From Eubacterium aggregans (GTDB taxonomy: Bacteria; Bacillota; Clostridia; Eubacteriales; Eubacteriaceae), in contig NZ_FNRK01000005.1 of NCBI RefSeq assembly GCF_900107815.1, forward strand, positions 62,001 through 126,000: DNA of 64,000 bases, read 5' to 3'. The translations under genes were made by a program, and so were the position numbers. Every line of letters begins with the position of its first letter. Positions within the stretch are counted from its first letter, which is position 1. Under the pieces are notes generated by a model. The model saw only the letters and a list, made by a program, of their open reading frames with translations, had not been told where the DNA came from and did no database searches. Below, piece by piece: positions 52,422 through 63,333 of this stretch.

Positions 52422-53678
52422 ATGTTTTCTCTCGATTTAAGTGTCCCAGTGCTCACCGTCTTTGCCCAGGGGCTCCTCAGCTTTTTCTCTCCCTGCGTAC
52501 TTCCCCTGATTCCATTATACATCGGCTATTTTGCTGGTGGTGCCTCGACGATGGACGCCGATGGCAACCCCCAGTATCCCCGGGGAAAGGTCTTTGTCAA
52601 TACCCTGTTCTTTGTGCTGGGTATCAGTGCGACCTTCTTTATCCTGGGCTTTGGATTTACAGCCTTAGGTCAGTTCTTTAACAATAATCGCCTGTGGTTT
52701 GTCCGCATTAGTGGGATCGTAATGATTCTCTTTGGCCTCTACCAATTCGGGCTTTTCCACAGTAAAAACAGCGAGCGCGAGTGGCGCCTGCCCTTTAAGC
52801 TGGATAAGCTGGCCATGGGTCCCCTGGGTGCCTTTATCCTGGGGTTTGCTTTTAGTTTCGCCTGGACCCCCTGCGTAGGGCCCATTTTAGGCAGCGTCCT
52901 TCTGATGGCTGGGTCTGCGGGTACAATGGCGGATGGCTTTCTCCTCATCGGTGTGTACACCCTTGGCTTTATTCTGCCCTTCCTCGCCGTGGGACTCTTT
53001 ACCGCCCAGGTCCTGGCTTTCTTTAAAAAGCATAAAAACATTGTCCGCTATACGGTAAAGGCCGGGGCCATTCTCCTCATCCTCATGGGCCTGATGACCT
53101 TAACGGGCTTTATGAATGGGCTGACCGGCTATCTCTCCAATGTGGGCACCACCAATTCCACCACCCAGGAGCAAGGGGCAGCCACCCCAACCCCACAGAC
53201 TACCCCTGTCCCCAGCACCAAAGCCTTAACCCCCGCCCCAGATTTTACCCTGACCGACCAAAATGGCGTCTCCCATCGCCTTTCGGATTATAAGGGCAAA
53301 ACGGTTTTCCTGAATTTCTGGGCCACCTGGTGTCCCCCCTGCCGGGGTGAAATGCCGGACATCCAAAAGCTCTATGAGGCCCATGGCAAAAACCAGGGGG
53401 ACCTCATCGTTCTAGGGGTAGCCTCCCCCAATGTGGGCCAGGAAGGCAGTGCGGGGGACATCAAGTCTTTCCTCTCGGATAATGGTTATACCTTCCCGGT
53501 GGTCATGGATGAAGGGGGGACCGCCGCCACCATCCCCTATGGCATCAGCGCCTATCCCACCACCTATATGATCGACTCCCAGGGGAATATCTACGGCTAT
53601 GTCAGCAGCGCCCTGACCATGGATATTATGGAGAGCATCGTGACGCAAACCCAGACTGGTGCCCCCCAGGCACAATAA
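52422..53678 (+). CDS. CcdA-TlpA fusion (membrane thiol reductant carrier plus thioredoxin-like domain)
   Basis: 418 aa. N-terminal ~220 residues are CcdA/DsbD-type with six helices and the two transmembrane Cys in FFSPCVLPLIP and FAWTPCVGPILG. A Thr/Pro/Gln-rich linker (~245-275) leads to a TlpA/ResA-like thioredoxin domain with WATWCPPCRGE and a cis-Pro in ISAYPTTYMID. It should carry electrons from cytoplasmic thioredoxin to extracytoplasmic protein disulfides or peroxide. ATG 52422 follows AGGAGG. Single gene unit. Confidence 0.92.
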   Translation: MFSLDLSVPVLTVFAQGLLSFFSPCVLPLIPLYIGYFAGGASTMDADGNPQYPRGKVFVNTLFFVLGISATFFILGFGFTALGQFFNNNRLWFVRISGIVMILFGLYQFGLFHSKNSEREWRLPFKLDKLAMGPLGAFILGFAFSFAWTPCVGPILGSVLLMAGSAGTMADGFLLIGVYTLGFILPFLAVGLFTAQVLAFFKKHKNIVRYTVKAGAILLILMGLMTLTGFMNGLTGYLSNVGTTNSTTQEQGAATPTPQTTPVPSTKALTPAPDFTLTDQNGVSHRLSDYKGKTVFLNFWATWCPPCRGEMPDIQKLYEAHGKNQGDLIVLGVASPNVGQEGSAGDIKSFLSDNGYTFPVVMDEGGTAATIPYGISAYPTTYMIDSQGNIYGYVSSALTMDIMESIVTQTQTGAPQAQ

Positions 53679-53706
53679 CACAAAAAATTCCATCAATACA
53701 CCGCAT

Positions 53707-53752
53707 GTAAAAAAGAGGGGATATCCTGTAATGGGTACCCTCTCTTTTTACA
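53707..53752. terminator. Bidirectional terminator
   Basis: TGTAAAAAAGAGGGG / CCCTCTCTTTTTACA arms between the convergent CcdA fusion and ROK kinase genes. Confidence 0.7.
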
Positions 53753-53773
53753 TCTCCGTATAGTGAAGCCTTT

Positions 53774-54676
53774 TTATCCTTCGCTCGATTCTTTTAACTG
53801 ACGCAGAAGCACCATCAGCGCACCGAGCATACCCGCATCATTGCCGTGCTGTGCCAGGGCGATCTGGGTTTGATCAAACACCACCGGGATGATCCGTTTG
53901 GATAAAGCCGACTGAATGCGGGGTTCCATATAATCCCGCTGCTCCATAATACCACCACCAAGGATGACCATCTCTGGATTAAGGAGATAGACTATGTTGG
54001 CCAAACCATCTGCCAGGATATCCACCATTTCATCAATGGCGATGATGCAATCCTTGGCCCCTGCCCGGGCTTCTTCAAAAATTTGGAAGCCATTGATGGA
54101 GGAGGGTGAGATCCCCCGGCCTTCGGCAATTTTTTTAACCAGCTGACTGGTGGATGCTAAATCCTGATAAACCCCACCAGGTACCCGGAGATAACCAACC
54201 TCGCAGGCACTGTTACTAAAGCCATGGAATATCTCGCCACCACAGATGAAAGATCCCCCAATGCCTGTTCCCACGGTGATGCATAGACAGCTTTGGGCAC
54301 TTCGGCCTGCCCCGAGGTTGGCTTCAGCCAACCCCATGCAATTCACATCATTTTCAACGATACAGGGGAGATTGAAAGCGTTCTCCACAGGTGCCTTCAG
54401 CTTTGTCCCGGTGTAACCCGGCATGACCTCTGAGGCATAAATAATCTGGCCAGCTTTTGGGTCGACAATCCCCGTCGTGGAAATGGCAATCCCCTCAACT
54501 TCTGTTTGGGCCTGCCAATCCTTTATAATGGTGAAAACCTGCTCTAACACACCGGGCTCTGGTCCTGCCGCACTATGGGTCGGCACCTTCTTTTTAGCCA
54601 TACACTTAAAATCCTCGGAGAATAGTCCGTGCTTAATGGCCGTCCCTCCAATATCAATACAGAGATAGGGTTTCAT
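53774..54676 (-). CDS. nanK: ROK-family sugar kinase (N-acetylmannosamine kinase-like)
   Basis: 300 aa. ROK/ASKHA motifs: CIDIGGTAIKHGLF, the catalytic VENDVNCMGLAEANLG Asp, TVGTGIGGSFICGG and EVGYLRV. The usual zinc CxCGxxGC cluster after this is absent (VPGGVYQDLAS instead). Last gene of a nan operon with YhcH, SSS transporter, NanA and NanE, so phosphorylation of N-acetylmannosamine is expected. The start overlaps the yhcH stop by 4 bp. Zinc-free ROK kinases exist, so activity is plausible. Confidence 0.82.
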   Translation of the reverse strand: MKPYLCIDIGGTAIKHGLFSEDFKCMAKKKVPTHSAAGPEPGVLEQVFTIIKDWQAQTEVEGIAISTTGIVDPKAGQIIYASEVMPGYTGTKLKAPVENAFNLPCIVENDVNCMGLAEANLGAGRSAQSCLCITVGTGIGGSFICGGEIFHGFSNSACEVGYLRVPGGVYQDLASTSQLVKKIAEGRGISPSSINGFQIFEEARAGAKDCIIAIDEMVDILADGLANIVYLLNPEMVILGGGIMEQRDYMEPRIQSALSKRIIPVVFDQTQIALAQHGNDAGMLGALMVLLRQLKESSEG

Positions 54677-55122
54677 ATCCGTACCTTGAAAATCGCTTTC
54701 TTAATGACCTGGGGATCCGACACGCAGACCCCAGGCTTATGCCCATCCTCTGGATAGCAAATCAGAAAATCTCCGGGCATCAGGGATATGCCACATTGTG
54801 CCGTCCCTGTGAGAGGGAGGTTATCGGCATCCGGGTCGAAGGTCCCCTGATCCATCTTTGAAATAAAGGCCATTTCAATGGTTTCTGTTCCATCCAGCAT
54901 CACATGGATATCCAGATACTTCCGGTGGGCTTCCCAGCTGCGGTCTTGGGATGTGCCCGTTTCATAGGAGACAATATTGACAAAGATATCCTGATCCTCA
55001 ATGGGGTAGGAGCCTAAGGCCAGAGCCTTTAAATCCGTTTCCCGGCAATAATCAAAACATCTCTGAATGGCTTTGTCTAAAAAGCCATACGGATGAGCCC
55101 CGTCAAGTTGTCCAAAGATCAT
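54673..55122 (-). CDS. nanQ: YhcH/NanQ-family sialic acid anomerase-like protein
   Basis: 149 aa, the family's normal size (YhcH/YjgK/YiaL). Cupin-fold residues HVMLDGTETIE (metal His) and the FLICYPEDGHKPG segment with a second conserved His are present. The family opens or isomerises sialic acid for import and breakdown. Within the nan operon: 2 bp after the transporter, overlapping nanK. Confidence 0.88.
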   Translation of the reverse strand: MIFGQLDGAHPYGFLDKAIQRCFDYCRETDLKALALGSYPIEDQDIFVNIVSYETGTSQDRSWEAHRKYLDIHVMLDGTETIEMAFISKMDQGTFDPDADNLPLTGTAQCGISLMPGDFLICYPEDGHKPGVCVSDPQVIKKAIFKVRI

Positions 55123-55124
55123 AA

Positions 55125-56666
55125 TTATTCACCTGCCTTTTCCTCATCAAGGGCAATATTCTTTCCCTTGTGATAAAAAATAGTGGTTCGGACATCGCAG
55201 ATTTGTTGTTCAGGAACCAATTTCCGGTGGATCAAGCTTGCCACATAACCCACGATGAGGGAGACCAAAATAGAGATAATGGAGTAAGACCAGATGGATA
55301 CGCCCGCTCCGCTGTATTTTAGGAAAACCACCAGGATGGCAGAAACTGCAAAGGCAACATAGGCCCCCACATTGGTGGCTTTTTTGGTGAAAGCGCCAAG
55401 GACGAAGGTGCCGCCCAGAACCCCTAATACCAACCCCATAAAGCCATTGAACCATTCGTAAGCCGATTTAATTTCCCCGTTGGCCAGGATAATCGCCACA
55501 ACAATGGACAGAACACCCACTCCCAGGGTAATAAATTGAGCAATGCGGGTCTGGGTTTTAAAGCTCAGGGATTTCTTGGAAACCATGGTCTGGATATCCA
55601 GGGTCCAGCTGGTAGCCACAGAGTTCAGCCCCGTTGACAATGTGGACTGGGATGCGGCATAAATGGCAGCCAGCAGAATTCCGGTAATCCCCACCGGCAG
55701 CTGATAAGCAATAAAGGAGCCAAAGATCTGGTCCTGCTGGGCCGTCTGAGCCAGGCTTGGATTCTGACCATAAAAAACATAAAGGCCGGTTCCGATTAAG
55801 TAAAATACCGTGGCAATAAAGATAGACAGCGCCCCATTGGTCAGCATCATCTTATTCAGTTTTTTAACATCCGTAGTCGTCGTAAACCGCTGGACAATAT
55901 CCTGGCTGGACACATAGGATGAGAAGGTATTGAAGCCTGCCCCAATTAAGATAATCAGAATGCTGTCCTTCCAAATCTGGGGATCGATAAGGGCCTGGGT
56001 ATCCGATAGGAATTTCCCATTAGCCAAGGTGGTTGCAATGGCACCCATCCCGCCGTCAATACTGGCAACCAGGTAAATAAGGGAGAAAACAACTCCTACA
56101 ATCAGCACACATCCCTGGATAAAGTCAGTCCATAGCACGGATTTAATCCCGCCAGCATAGGAGTAAATAATGGCGACAACCCCCATGAGCACAATCAAGA
56201 TATTCACATCCACGTGAATGAGATTCGACAGCACCATGGATGGCAGGTACATAATGATGGACATCCGACCCACCTGGTAAATAATAAACATAATGGCCCC
56301 AAGGATGCGCAGCCCCTTGCTGTTAAAGCGAAGCTGCAAATACTCATAAGCCGTATCGATATCCAGGCGGCTGTACATGGGCAGGAAGAATCGAATGGTC
56401 ACCGGGATGGCAATAAGCATCCCCAGTTGGGCAAACCATAAAATCCATGTCCCTGCATAGGAATTCCCCACAAGGGAGAGGAAGGAAATAGGACTTAACA
56501 GCGTGGCGAAGATAGACACTGAGGTGACCCACCAGGGAATGGTGCCATCCCCTCTGAAAAACTCCTTCCCCTCCATATCCTTCTTGGCAAAGGCCAGCCC
56601 GATAATGAGCACCGCTGCCAAATACACAATGAGAATGATCAAATCGATCATTGTAAAACCTTGCAT
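55125..56666 (-). CDS. Sodium:solute symporter (SSS), likely sialic acid transporter
   Basis: 513 aa, 13-14 helices of the SSF family; the N-terminal IVYLAAVLIIGLAFAKKD and FRGDGTIPWWVTSVSIFATL and the central SSYVSSQDIVQRF are typical. SSS proteins such as SiaT move N-acetylneuraminate with Na+. Position between nanA and nanQ makes this the operon's sialic acid importer. ATG 56666 after GGGGGAATT; 2 bp separate it from nanQ. Confidence 0.9.
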   Translation of the reverse strand: MQGFTMIDLIILIVYLAAVLIIGLAFAKKDMEGKEFFRGDGTIPWWVTSVSIFATLLSPISFLSLVGNSYAGTWILWFAQLGMLIAIPVTIRFFLPMYSRLDIDTAYEYLQLRFNSKGLRILGAIMFIIYQVGRMSIIMYLPSMVLSNLIHVDVNILIVLMGVVAIIYSYAGGIKSVLWTDFIQGCVLIVGVVFSLIYLVASIDGGMGAIATTLANGKFLSDTQALIDPQIWKDSILIILIGAGFNTFSSYVSSQDIVQRFTTTTDVKKLNKMMLTNGALSIFIATVFYLIGTGLYVFYGQNPSLAQTAQQDQIFGSFIAYQLPVGITGILLAAIYAASQSTLSTGLNSVATSWTLDIQTMVSKKSLSFKTQTRIAQFITLGVGVLSIVVAIILANGEIKSAYEWFNGFMGLVLGVLGGTFVLGAFTKKATNVGAYVAFAVSAILVVFLKYSGAGVSIWSYSIISILVSLIVGYVASLIHRKLVPEQQICDVRTTIFYHKGKNIALDEEKAGE

Positions 56667-56686
56667 AATAATTCCCCCACTTTCCC

Positions 56687-57556
56687 TTATTTAATATAGG
56701 TGTTGTAAATTTCCACCGCTTTGGCCCGGGTTTCCTCAGTGGCACTGGCCATGGGTTTCCTGCAATACCCCGCATGGACACCCTGTTCTTCCAGGATACA
56801 CTTAATGGTGGGATACAGGCCATTGTCCAGAACTGCGGCAATGAGATCATTGGTCACATGCTGAATGGCACGGGCTTCATCAATCTTACCTGCCTTAGCC
56901 AGCTCGAAGATCTGTCTTGCCCGAATCCCATTAATATTGAAGGTAGAACCAATGGCACCATCCACATCCAGAACCGCAGCAGACAGCATCATCTCATCAA
57001 AGCCAGCAAAGATCAGCTTATCCGGGAAGGCCTTGCGCATCCGTTCCAACAGGAAGAAATCGGCGGCGGTAAACTTCACACCAATAATCTTGGGGTTCTC
57101 AAAGAGCTCTGCAAATTGTTCCACACTCATGTCCACACCGGTCAGGAAGGGAATGGAGTAGATGATCAGCTCATTATCCACGCCCTCCATAATCATATTG
57201 TAGTATTCCTTGATTTCCGCAAAGCTAAACTTATAGTAAAAAGGGGTAACCGCTGAGATGGCATCATACCCCAGCTTGGTGGCGTACTTCGCCAGCTCCA
57301 TGGATTCATAAACATTGATGGACCCTACCTGGGCGATGAGCTTGACCTGATCCCCAGCTTCATCCTTGGCGATATCAAAAATTTCTTTCTTTTCTTCGGT
57401 TGAAAGCATAAAGTTTTCACCCGTGCTCCCCCCGACATATAGACCATCGATTTTCATCACATCAATATTGTGCCGAACGATTTCCCGGATTCCCTGGGCG
57501 TTAATCTTGCCCTGTTCATCAAAAGAAGCTAATAATGCAGAATAAATACCTTTCAT
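56687..57556 (-). CDS. nanA: N-acetylneuraminate lyase (NanA)
   Basis: 289 aa. DHDPS/NAL barrel with the family GGSTGENFMLS phosphate-binding-like loop, the YSIPFLTGVDM segment with the conserved Tyr, and the Schiff-base Lys in KIIGVKFTAADFFLLERM. It splits N-acetylneuraminate into ManNAc and pyruvate. Second gene of the nan operon after nanE (68-bp gap). Confidence 0.94.
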   Translation of the reverse strand: MKGIYSALLASFDEQGKINAQGIREIVRHNIDVMKIDGLYVGGSTGENFMLSTEEKKEIFDIAKDEAGDQVKLIAQVGSINVYESMELAKYATKLGYDAISAVTPFYYKFSFAEIKEYYNMIMEGVDNELIIYSIPFLTGVDMSVEQFAELFENPKIIGVKFTAADFFLLERMRKAFPDKLIFAGFDEMMLSAAVLDVDGAIGSTFNINGIRARQIFELAKAGKIDEARAIQHVTNDLIAAVLDNGLYPTIKCILEEQGVHAGYCRKPMASATEETRAKAVEIYNTYIK

Positions 57557-57624
57557 AATAAAACTCTCCTATATTTCTTTATTGCTCAAAGCCACAGTCG
57601 GCTTAAAAAAACGAAAAAATAATC

Positions 57625-58323
57625 TCAGTCCCGGTTTTCAATACGTTCTGAAAACCGCTTTGCAATGAGCTGTGGTCTGGTAATGATGGACCCCACCACC
57701 ACACTATAGCACCCTAAATCGAGCACCCGCACGGCTTTATCCGTGGTATCGATATTTCCCTCGGCAATCACCGGGTGGCTGACGTGTTCTAAGATTTCCC
57801 GGATGATTTTAAAATCATCCGCCTCAATGCGATCCCCAATACTCTGGGCGGTATACCCCACCAGGGTTGTCCCGATAAAATCGAAACCCAAACCATCAGC
57901 AACGACCGCTTCGTCTACCGTGGCACAATCAGCCATGAATAGCTGATTGGGGTAGCGCTGCTTCACTTCTTTAAAAAATGTTTCCAAATCCAATCCACCC
58001 GGTCGTTGGTTGACCGTAGCATCCATGGCGATAATCTCCGCCCCGGCTGCCACCAAGACATCCACCTCGGTCATGGTTGGTGTAATATACACCGGACTAT
58101 CCGGGTAATCTTTTTTGACAATCCCAATAACGGGCAGTGTCACATTTTTTTTAATTTCTTCGATATCCTCAGGTGTGTTGGCCCGAATACCATAGGCCCC
58201 GCCTTCCGCAGCCGCCAGGGCCATTCTTCCCATAATAAAAGAAGAATGCAGCGGTTCGTTGGGCAACGCCTGACAGGAGACAATCAAATGTCCCTTTATG
58301 TTTAAACTGTCTTCTTGACTCAT
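57625..58323 (-). CDS. nanE: N-acetylmannosamine-6-phosphate 2-epimerase (NanE)
   Basis: 232 aa from ATG 58323, which has GGAGAG 7 bp upstream; a longer frame to 58404 would overlap the promoter -10 at 58363. TIM-barrel phosphosugar epimerase with GLIVSCQALP-like start, the catalytic Lys in VIGIVKKDYPDSPVYITP, AECGNI-like DSPV and EGNIDT. It converts ManNAc-6-P to GlcNAc-6-P, feeding NagA. First gene of the nan operon. Confidence 0.92.
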   Translation of the reverse strand: MSQEDSLNIKGHLIVSCQALPNEPLHSSFIMGRMALAAAEGGAYGIRANTPEDIEEIKKNVTLPVIGIVKKDYPDSPVYITPTMTEVDVLVAAGAEIIAMDATVNQRPGGLDLETFFKEVKQRYPNQLFMADCATVDEAVVADGLGFDFIGTTLVGYTAQSIGDRIEADDFKIIREILEHVSHPVIAEGNIDTTDKAVRVLDLGCYSVVVGSIITRPQLIAKRFSERIENRD

Positions 58324-58362
58324 TTCAATGCTCTCCATCTCTGTTTGATTTCTGTTGCACTC

Positions 58363-58391
58363 AGTATAGCGAAGTTTGTTTTTAATTTCAA
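58363..58391 (-). promoter_or_regulatory. nan operon promoter
   Basis: Minus strand TTGAAA-N17-TATACT, 40 bp before the nanE ATG. Confidence 0.75.
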
Positions 58392-58404
58392 TATTTCGGT
58401 TCAT

Positions 58405-58421
58405 TATAGAAAGAACTTTCA
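58405..58421 (-). promoter_or_regulatory. RpiR-type operator at nan promoter
   Basis: Minus strand TGAAAGTTCTTTCTATA, containing GAAAG-N2-CTTTC. An almost identical site precedes nagB at 59391-59407. In both cases it lies 16-17 bp upstream of a TTGAAA -35 and in the same orientation. Confidence 0.7.
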
Positions 58422-58444
58422 GCCCAGTTAAGAAACCGTCACAT

Positions 58445-58475
58445 ACAAAAAAGCCAGCGCATTTGCACTGACTTT
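58445..58475 (-). terminator. Terminator after rpiR-type gene
   Basis: Minus-strand stem AAGTCAGTGC / GCGCTGGCTT (two G-T pairs) followed by TTTTTTG. Confidence 0.7.
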
Positions 58476-58489
58476 CAATTCAATTTGTT

Positions 58490-59311
58490 TCAATCTGCCA
58501 ATTTCTTCAAAGCTCCGACGGTCTCTGTGTGCAGAGCGGTTTTATTCGTAAAATCGGTATTTAAAAAGAACGCATAAAAAATATCGACCATAATTTGAAT
58601 GGGAAACTGGGGAGAGATAATGCTCCCTCCTTCTAAATTTTTAGTGAGGGCAATGGGTAAAAGCTCATCGCAGTACTGATGCTGTCCTGGAGCGGCATTA
58701 CCTGTAATCAATACGGTTTTGGCACCATGGGCTTTGGCTGCCTTTAAAGAGCTGAGCACCTCCTGGGTTTTTCCTTTGATGCTGATTCCGATGACCAGCG
58801 TCCGCTCATTCACCAGAACAGAATTCATTTTCATAATATGGGAATCGACGATGGCCTCCACATCCAGACCAAGACGCATAAAACGCATTTTCAGCTCCTG
58901 GGCCGCCAAACCTGAACTCCCCATGCCATAAACAAAGACCCGGGGGCTTTTGCTTAAGCGCAGGGCGATGCGGCGCATCTGGTTTTCATCCACCAGGGCA
59001 TAGCTTTTATTCAGGAGTTCCTGATAGGTATTGAGAACCCCCTTGGTCAAATCATCAATGGTTTTCTCATTTTTTGTAAAGGTACTGTCGTAGTGATATA
59101 GAAATTCCCGATACCCTTTAAAACCACATTTTTTAGCAAAGCGGGATAGGGACGCCTCTGAAACAAAGAGATGGGCGGCAATACTCTTGGCTGAAAAATC
59201 CATTTCTTCATTATTATGGATGAAGAAATCCGCAATATTGCGTTCCACTGCGGTCATCTCTCCATAGGCCTTTTCGATCACCGGAACCACTGTTTTTTTG
59301 TAATCCTTCAT
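58490..59311 (-). CDS. RpiR-family regulator of sialic acid/amino sugar genes
   Basis: 273 aa: an N-terminal HTH (SIAAHLFVSEASLSRFAKKC) and a C-terminal SIS sugar-phosphate-binding domain (FVYGMGSSGLAAQELKMRF, IGISIKGKTQEVLSSLKAAK). It sits between the nan operon and nagBA. RpiR-type NanR proteins of Firmicutes sense ManNAc-6-P or GlcNAc-6-P. Matching GAAAG-NN-CTTTC sites before nanE and nagB are its probable operators. ATG 59311 after TGTACACAT is weakly supported by a ribosome site. Confidence 0.9.
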   Translation of the reverse strand: MKDYKKTVVPVIEKAYGEMTAVERNIADFFIHNNEEMDFSAKSIAAHLFVSEASLSRFAKKCGFKGYREFLYHYDSTFTKNEKTIDDLTKGVLNTYQELLNKSYALVDENQMRRIALRLSKSPRVFVYGMGSSGLAAQELKMRFMRLGLDVEAIVDSHIMKMNSVLVNERTLVIGISIKGKTQEVLSSLKAAKAHGAKTVLITGNAAPGQHQYCDELLPIALTKNLEGGSIISPQFPIQIMVDIFYAFFLNTDFTNKTALHTETVGALKKLAD

Positions 59312-59390
59312 GTGTACACCTCAATCCATGACTCTTGGTTCCATCATAACAAATTTTCTCCCTTCTTTCACCTTTTTTCTTAGCCCAGCC

Positions 59391-59407
59391 TGAAAGTTCT
59401 TTCTGTA
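59391..59407 (+). promoter_or_regulatory. RpiR-type operator at nagB promoter
   Basis: TGAAAGTTCTTTCTGTA; 16 of 17 positions match the site at 58405-58421 on the opposite strand. Confidence 0.7.
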
Positions 59408-59419
59408 TTACTAAAACAA

Positions 59420-61341
<1,922 letters not shown>

Positions 61342-61376
61342 TGCCGCAGTCTCATCCCTTTGCCCTATTTTAAACC

Positions 61377-61417
61377 AAAATACCCTCTGGTTTTGAAAAC
61401 CGAAGGGTATTTTTTTA
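61377..61417. terminator. Terminator after nagA
   Basis: AAAATACCCTCTGGTTTT / AAAACCGAAGGGTATTTTTTT stem with one mismatch; T-run on the plus strand. Confidence 0.85.
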
Positions 61418-61428
61418 GTTAGATAACC

Positions 61429-61761
61429 TCAGTGGGTATGGTCCAAAAATCGGACGGATTCTCCCAAATCCTCCTGGACCACATCCTTCATCTTTTTCGC
61501 AAAGGGACAGGGGTACCCAATGGGCATGCCCTTTTGGATACAAGAGGCAAAGGCGATGGTATCTGCCCCCCGTTTTACCAGCTCCCGGGCCCGCAGCACG
61601 GTCTTTTTCCCAGGGCAGCCCCCACAATTGATAAAGCCAATGATTTCAATTTCCTCGGTTCCCCCCGCAAAAGCCCCTTGCTTTTCCCGGATCACTGCAA
61701 AATCTCTTGTCCCCGGACAATAATCTTCTGTCTGTGCGCACCGTATAATCCCTAATTTCAT
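61429..61761 (-). CDS. CGGC-domain protein
   Basis: 110 aa. N-terminal IIRCAQTEDYCPGT, the name-giving NCGGCPGKKT in the middle and SCIQKGMPIGYPCPF, a set of Cys residues at conserved spots of the CGGC family, thought to bind metal. Such small proteins are common in anaerobes with no proven role. ATG 61761 after GGAGGGACAGC. Confidence 0.85.
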   Translation of the reverse strand: MKLGIIRCAQTEDYCPGTRDFAVIREKQGAFAGGTEEIEIIGFINCGGCPGKKTVLRARELVKRGADTIAFASCIQKGMPIGYPCPFAKKMKDVVQEDLGESVRFLDHTH

Positions 61762-61855
61762 GCTGTCCCTCCATTTTTTATTTTCATTAAACGTGTTCCT
61801 ATCTTCCTTACAAAAGAAGGGATATTATTTTATCATAAATCCATTTAGGATTCAT

Positions 61856-62590
61856 TTACTCCGACCGCACATCCCGTACTCTGGCACCGCCCAGGGCAAT
61901 AGCCCCTGGAATCAGAGTAAAGACAAGGCACAGCAGGACAAAAGGGGCCACCGCCAGCTCCAGATTGGGATTATTGGCCCGCATTCCCAGACTGAGCAAA
62001 GCCCAGGGCCAGTACAGGCCAAAGCCCTTGGCCGTGATGTACAGCCCCACAATTCCCCCGAAGAGACCTATGGCCACCGGCACTGCAAAGATACGGATCA
62101 CCATGGCAATAAACTCCTCCCAGGCACAAATGGCCACCATGCCCAGAAATCCGAAAAACAGCCAACCCGGCAGCTCTGGTGGTAAATCCCCCAGGGGCAG
62201 ACCGATGAGGACACCACCGACAATATAAAAAAGCCCTACTATAACCGCCGTTCCCAGAGCGATCACCCCCGCCCAGCACAGCTTCGCCCACCAGATGGCC
62301 CCCAGTCCAAGGGGCGCCGCCATAATCTGGTTCCAGCTGTGGTCGGTATGCTCTAACCGCCACTGCCAGGCACACAGTACCCCCAGGGCCGCCGGAAGAA
62401 ACACTGCACAGGAAAAAAGGGTGTGCTGGGTCCACAGGCTCACCCAGCCCTGGGTGAGGACCGCCACATTCGCCTGGTAGTTAACGGTCCCCATGAAGGC
62501 GGAGAGCACCAACATCACCACGAAGGCCAGCCACACCGGACTGTGCCGAAACTTAACCCATTCAGCCATAAAAGCCTGTTTAAATCCCAT
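61856..62590 (-). CDS. ABC-2 permease 2 (lantibiotic-immunity-like)
   Basis: 244 aa from ATG 62590 (AGGAGG upstream; a longer frame to 62725 overlaps the preceding gene). Six helices, opening EWVKFRHSPVWLAFVVMLVL, the pattern of the MutE/EpiE/NukE-like permeases in lantibiotic immunity transporters. It follows a sister permease (62593) and an ATPase (63330) with gaps of at most 2 bp, so the three form one exporter. A lantibiotic or other peptide substrate is inference. Confidence 0.8.
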   Translation of the reverse strand: MGFKQAFMAEWVKFRHSPVWLAFVVMLVLSAFMGTVNYQANVAVLTQGWVSLWTQHTLFSCAVFLPAALGVLCAWQWRLEHTDHSWNQIMAAPLGLGAIWWAKLCWAGVIALGTAVIVGLFYIVGGVLIGLPLGDLPPELPGWLFFGFLGMVAICAWEEFIAMVIRIFAVPVAIGLFGGIVGLYITAKGFGLYWPWALLSLGMRANNPNLELAVAPFVLLCLVFTLIPGAIALGGARVRDVRSE

Positions 62591-62592
62591 TT

Positions 62593-63333
62593 TCAAACCT
62601 CCTGTCGGACAAAGATCGCCCGGAATCCACCAAAGATGGCAATGAACCATAGTCCCAGCAGAGCCAGGCCCAGATAATCGTAGCTCGCCCAATAATAGCG
62701 GATCACACGGGTTGCCGGATTCCAATCCATTCCCACCACGGCCAGCACGCCGTAATAGCCCCAGGGCAAAAGCTTTTGGATCGCCTGGGGAAAATACAGG
62801 GAGAAAAGACCGATGAAGCTACCCACTACTCCCACCGCCAGGGGAATCATCTGGTTGGCAAAGACCATGGATAGGCCGTATTGCAGGCTGTAGATGGTCA
62901 GGCTTACCGTCAGCACCGATGCGCTGTAACCAAACAGGGGGCCAAGGGGTACTGGCCGGGGAAAGCCTAAAAGTAGGCCCATCACCAGAAGGAACAGGGT
63001 TTGCAGGACAACCACGAGGAGTACGTGCACCCCGCCGCACAGCCACTTGGCATCGTAGATGGCCCCGGGCTTTGCGGTGGTCGAAAGCCACTTAAAGGTC
63101 TGTCCCTTGTGCTCCGCCTCACACAGACGGCTGGCCACCAGGGCCAGGGTAAGGGGCAGGAATAGAGCATCCAAAATGGGAACGGTGTAGATTACATCCA
63201 TCCAGCCATTAATGGGATCCATCCGGGCCATATCAAAACCAAAGTAAAAGAGAATGGCGAAAAGAAAGCATCCCTCCACCAGAAAGAGATGGCGCCGCCG
63301 GCTTTTATAAAATTCCAGGGTGAACAGCATCAC
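62593..63333 (-). CDS. ABC-2 permease 1 (lantibiotic-immunity-like)
   Basis: 246 aa, about six helices (FLVEGCFLFAILFYFGFDMA at the start, LGLALLGLWFIAIFG at the end), similar in plan to the neighbouring permease and to MutG/EpiG-type proteins. Start overlaps the ATPase stop by 4 bp. Same proposed exporter. Confidence 0.8.
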   Translation of the reverse strand: MMLFTLEFYKSRRRHLFLVEGCFLFAILFYFGFDMARMDPINGWMDVIYTVPILDALFLPLTLALVASRLCEAEHKGQTFKWLSTTAKPGAIYDAKWLCGGVHVLLVVVLQTLFLLVMGLLLGFPRPVPLGPLFGYSASVLTVSLTIYSLQYGLSMVFANQMIPLAVGVVGSFIGLFSLYFPQAIQKLLPWGYYGVLAVVGMDWNPATRVIRYYWASYDYLGLALLGLWFIAIFGGFRAIFVRQEV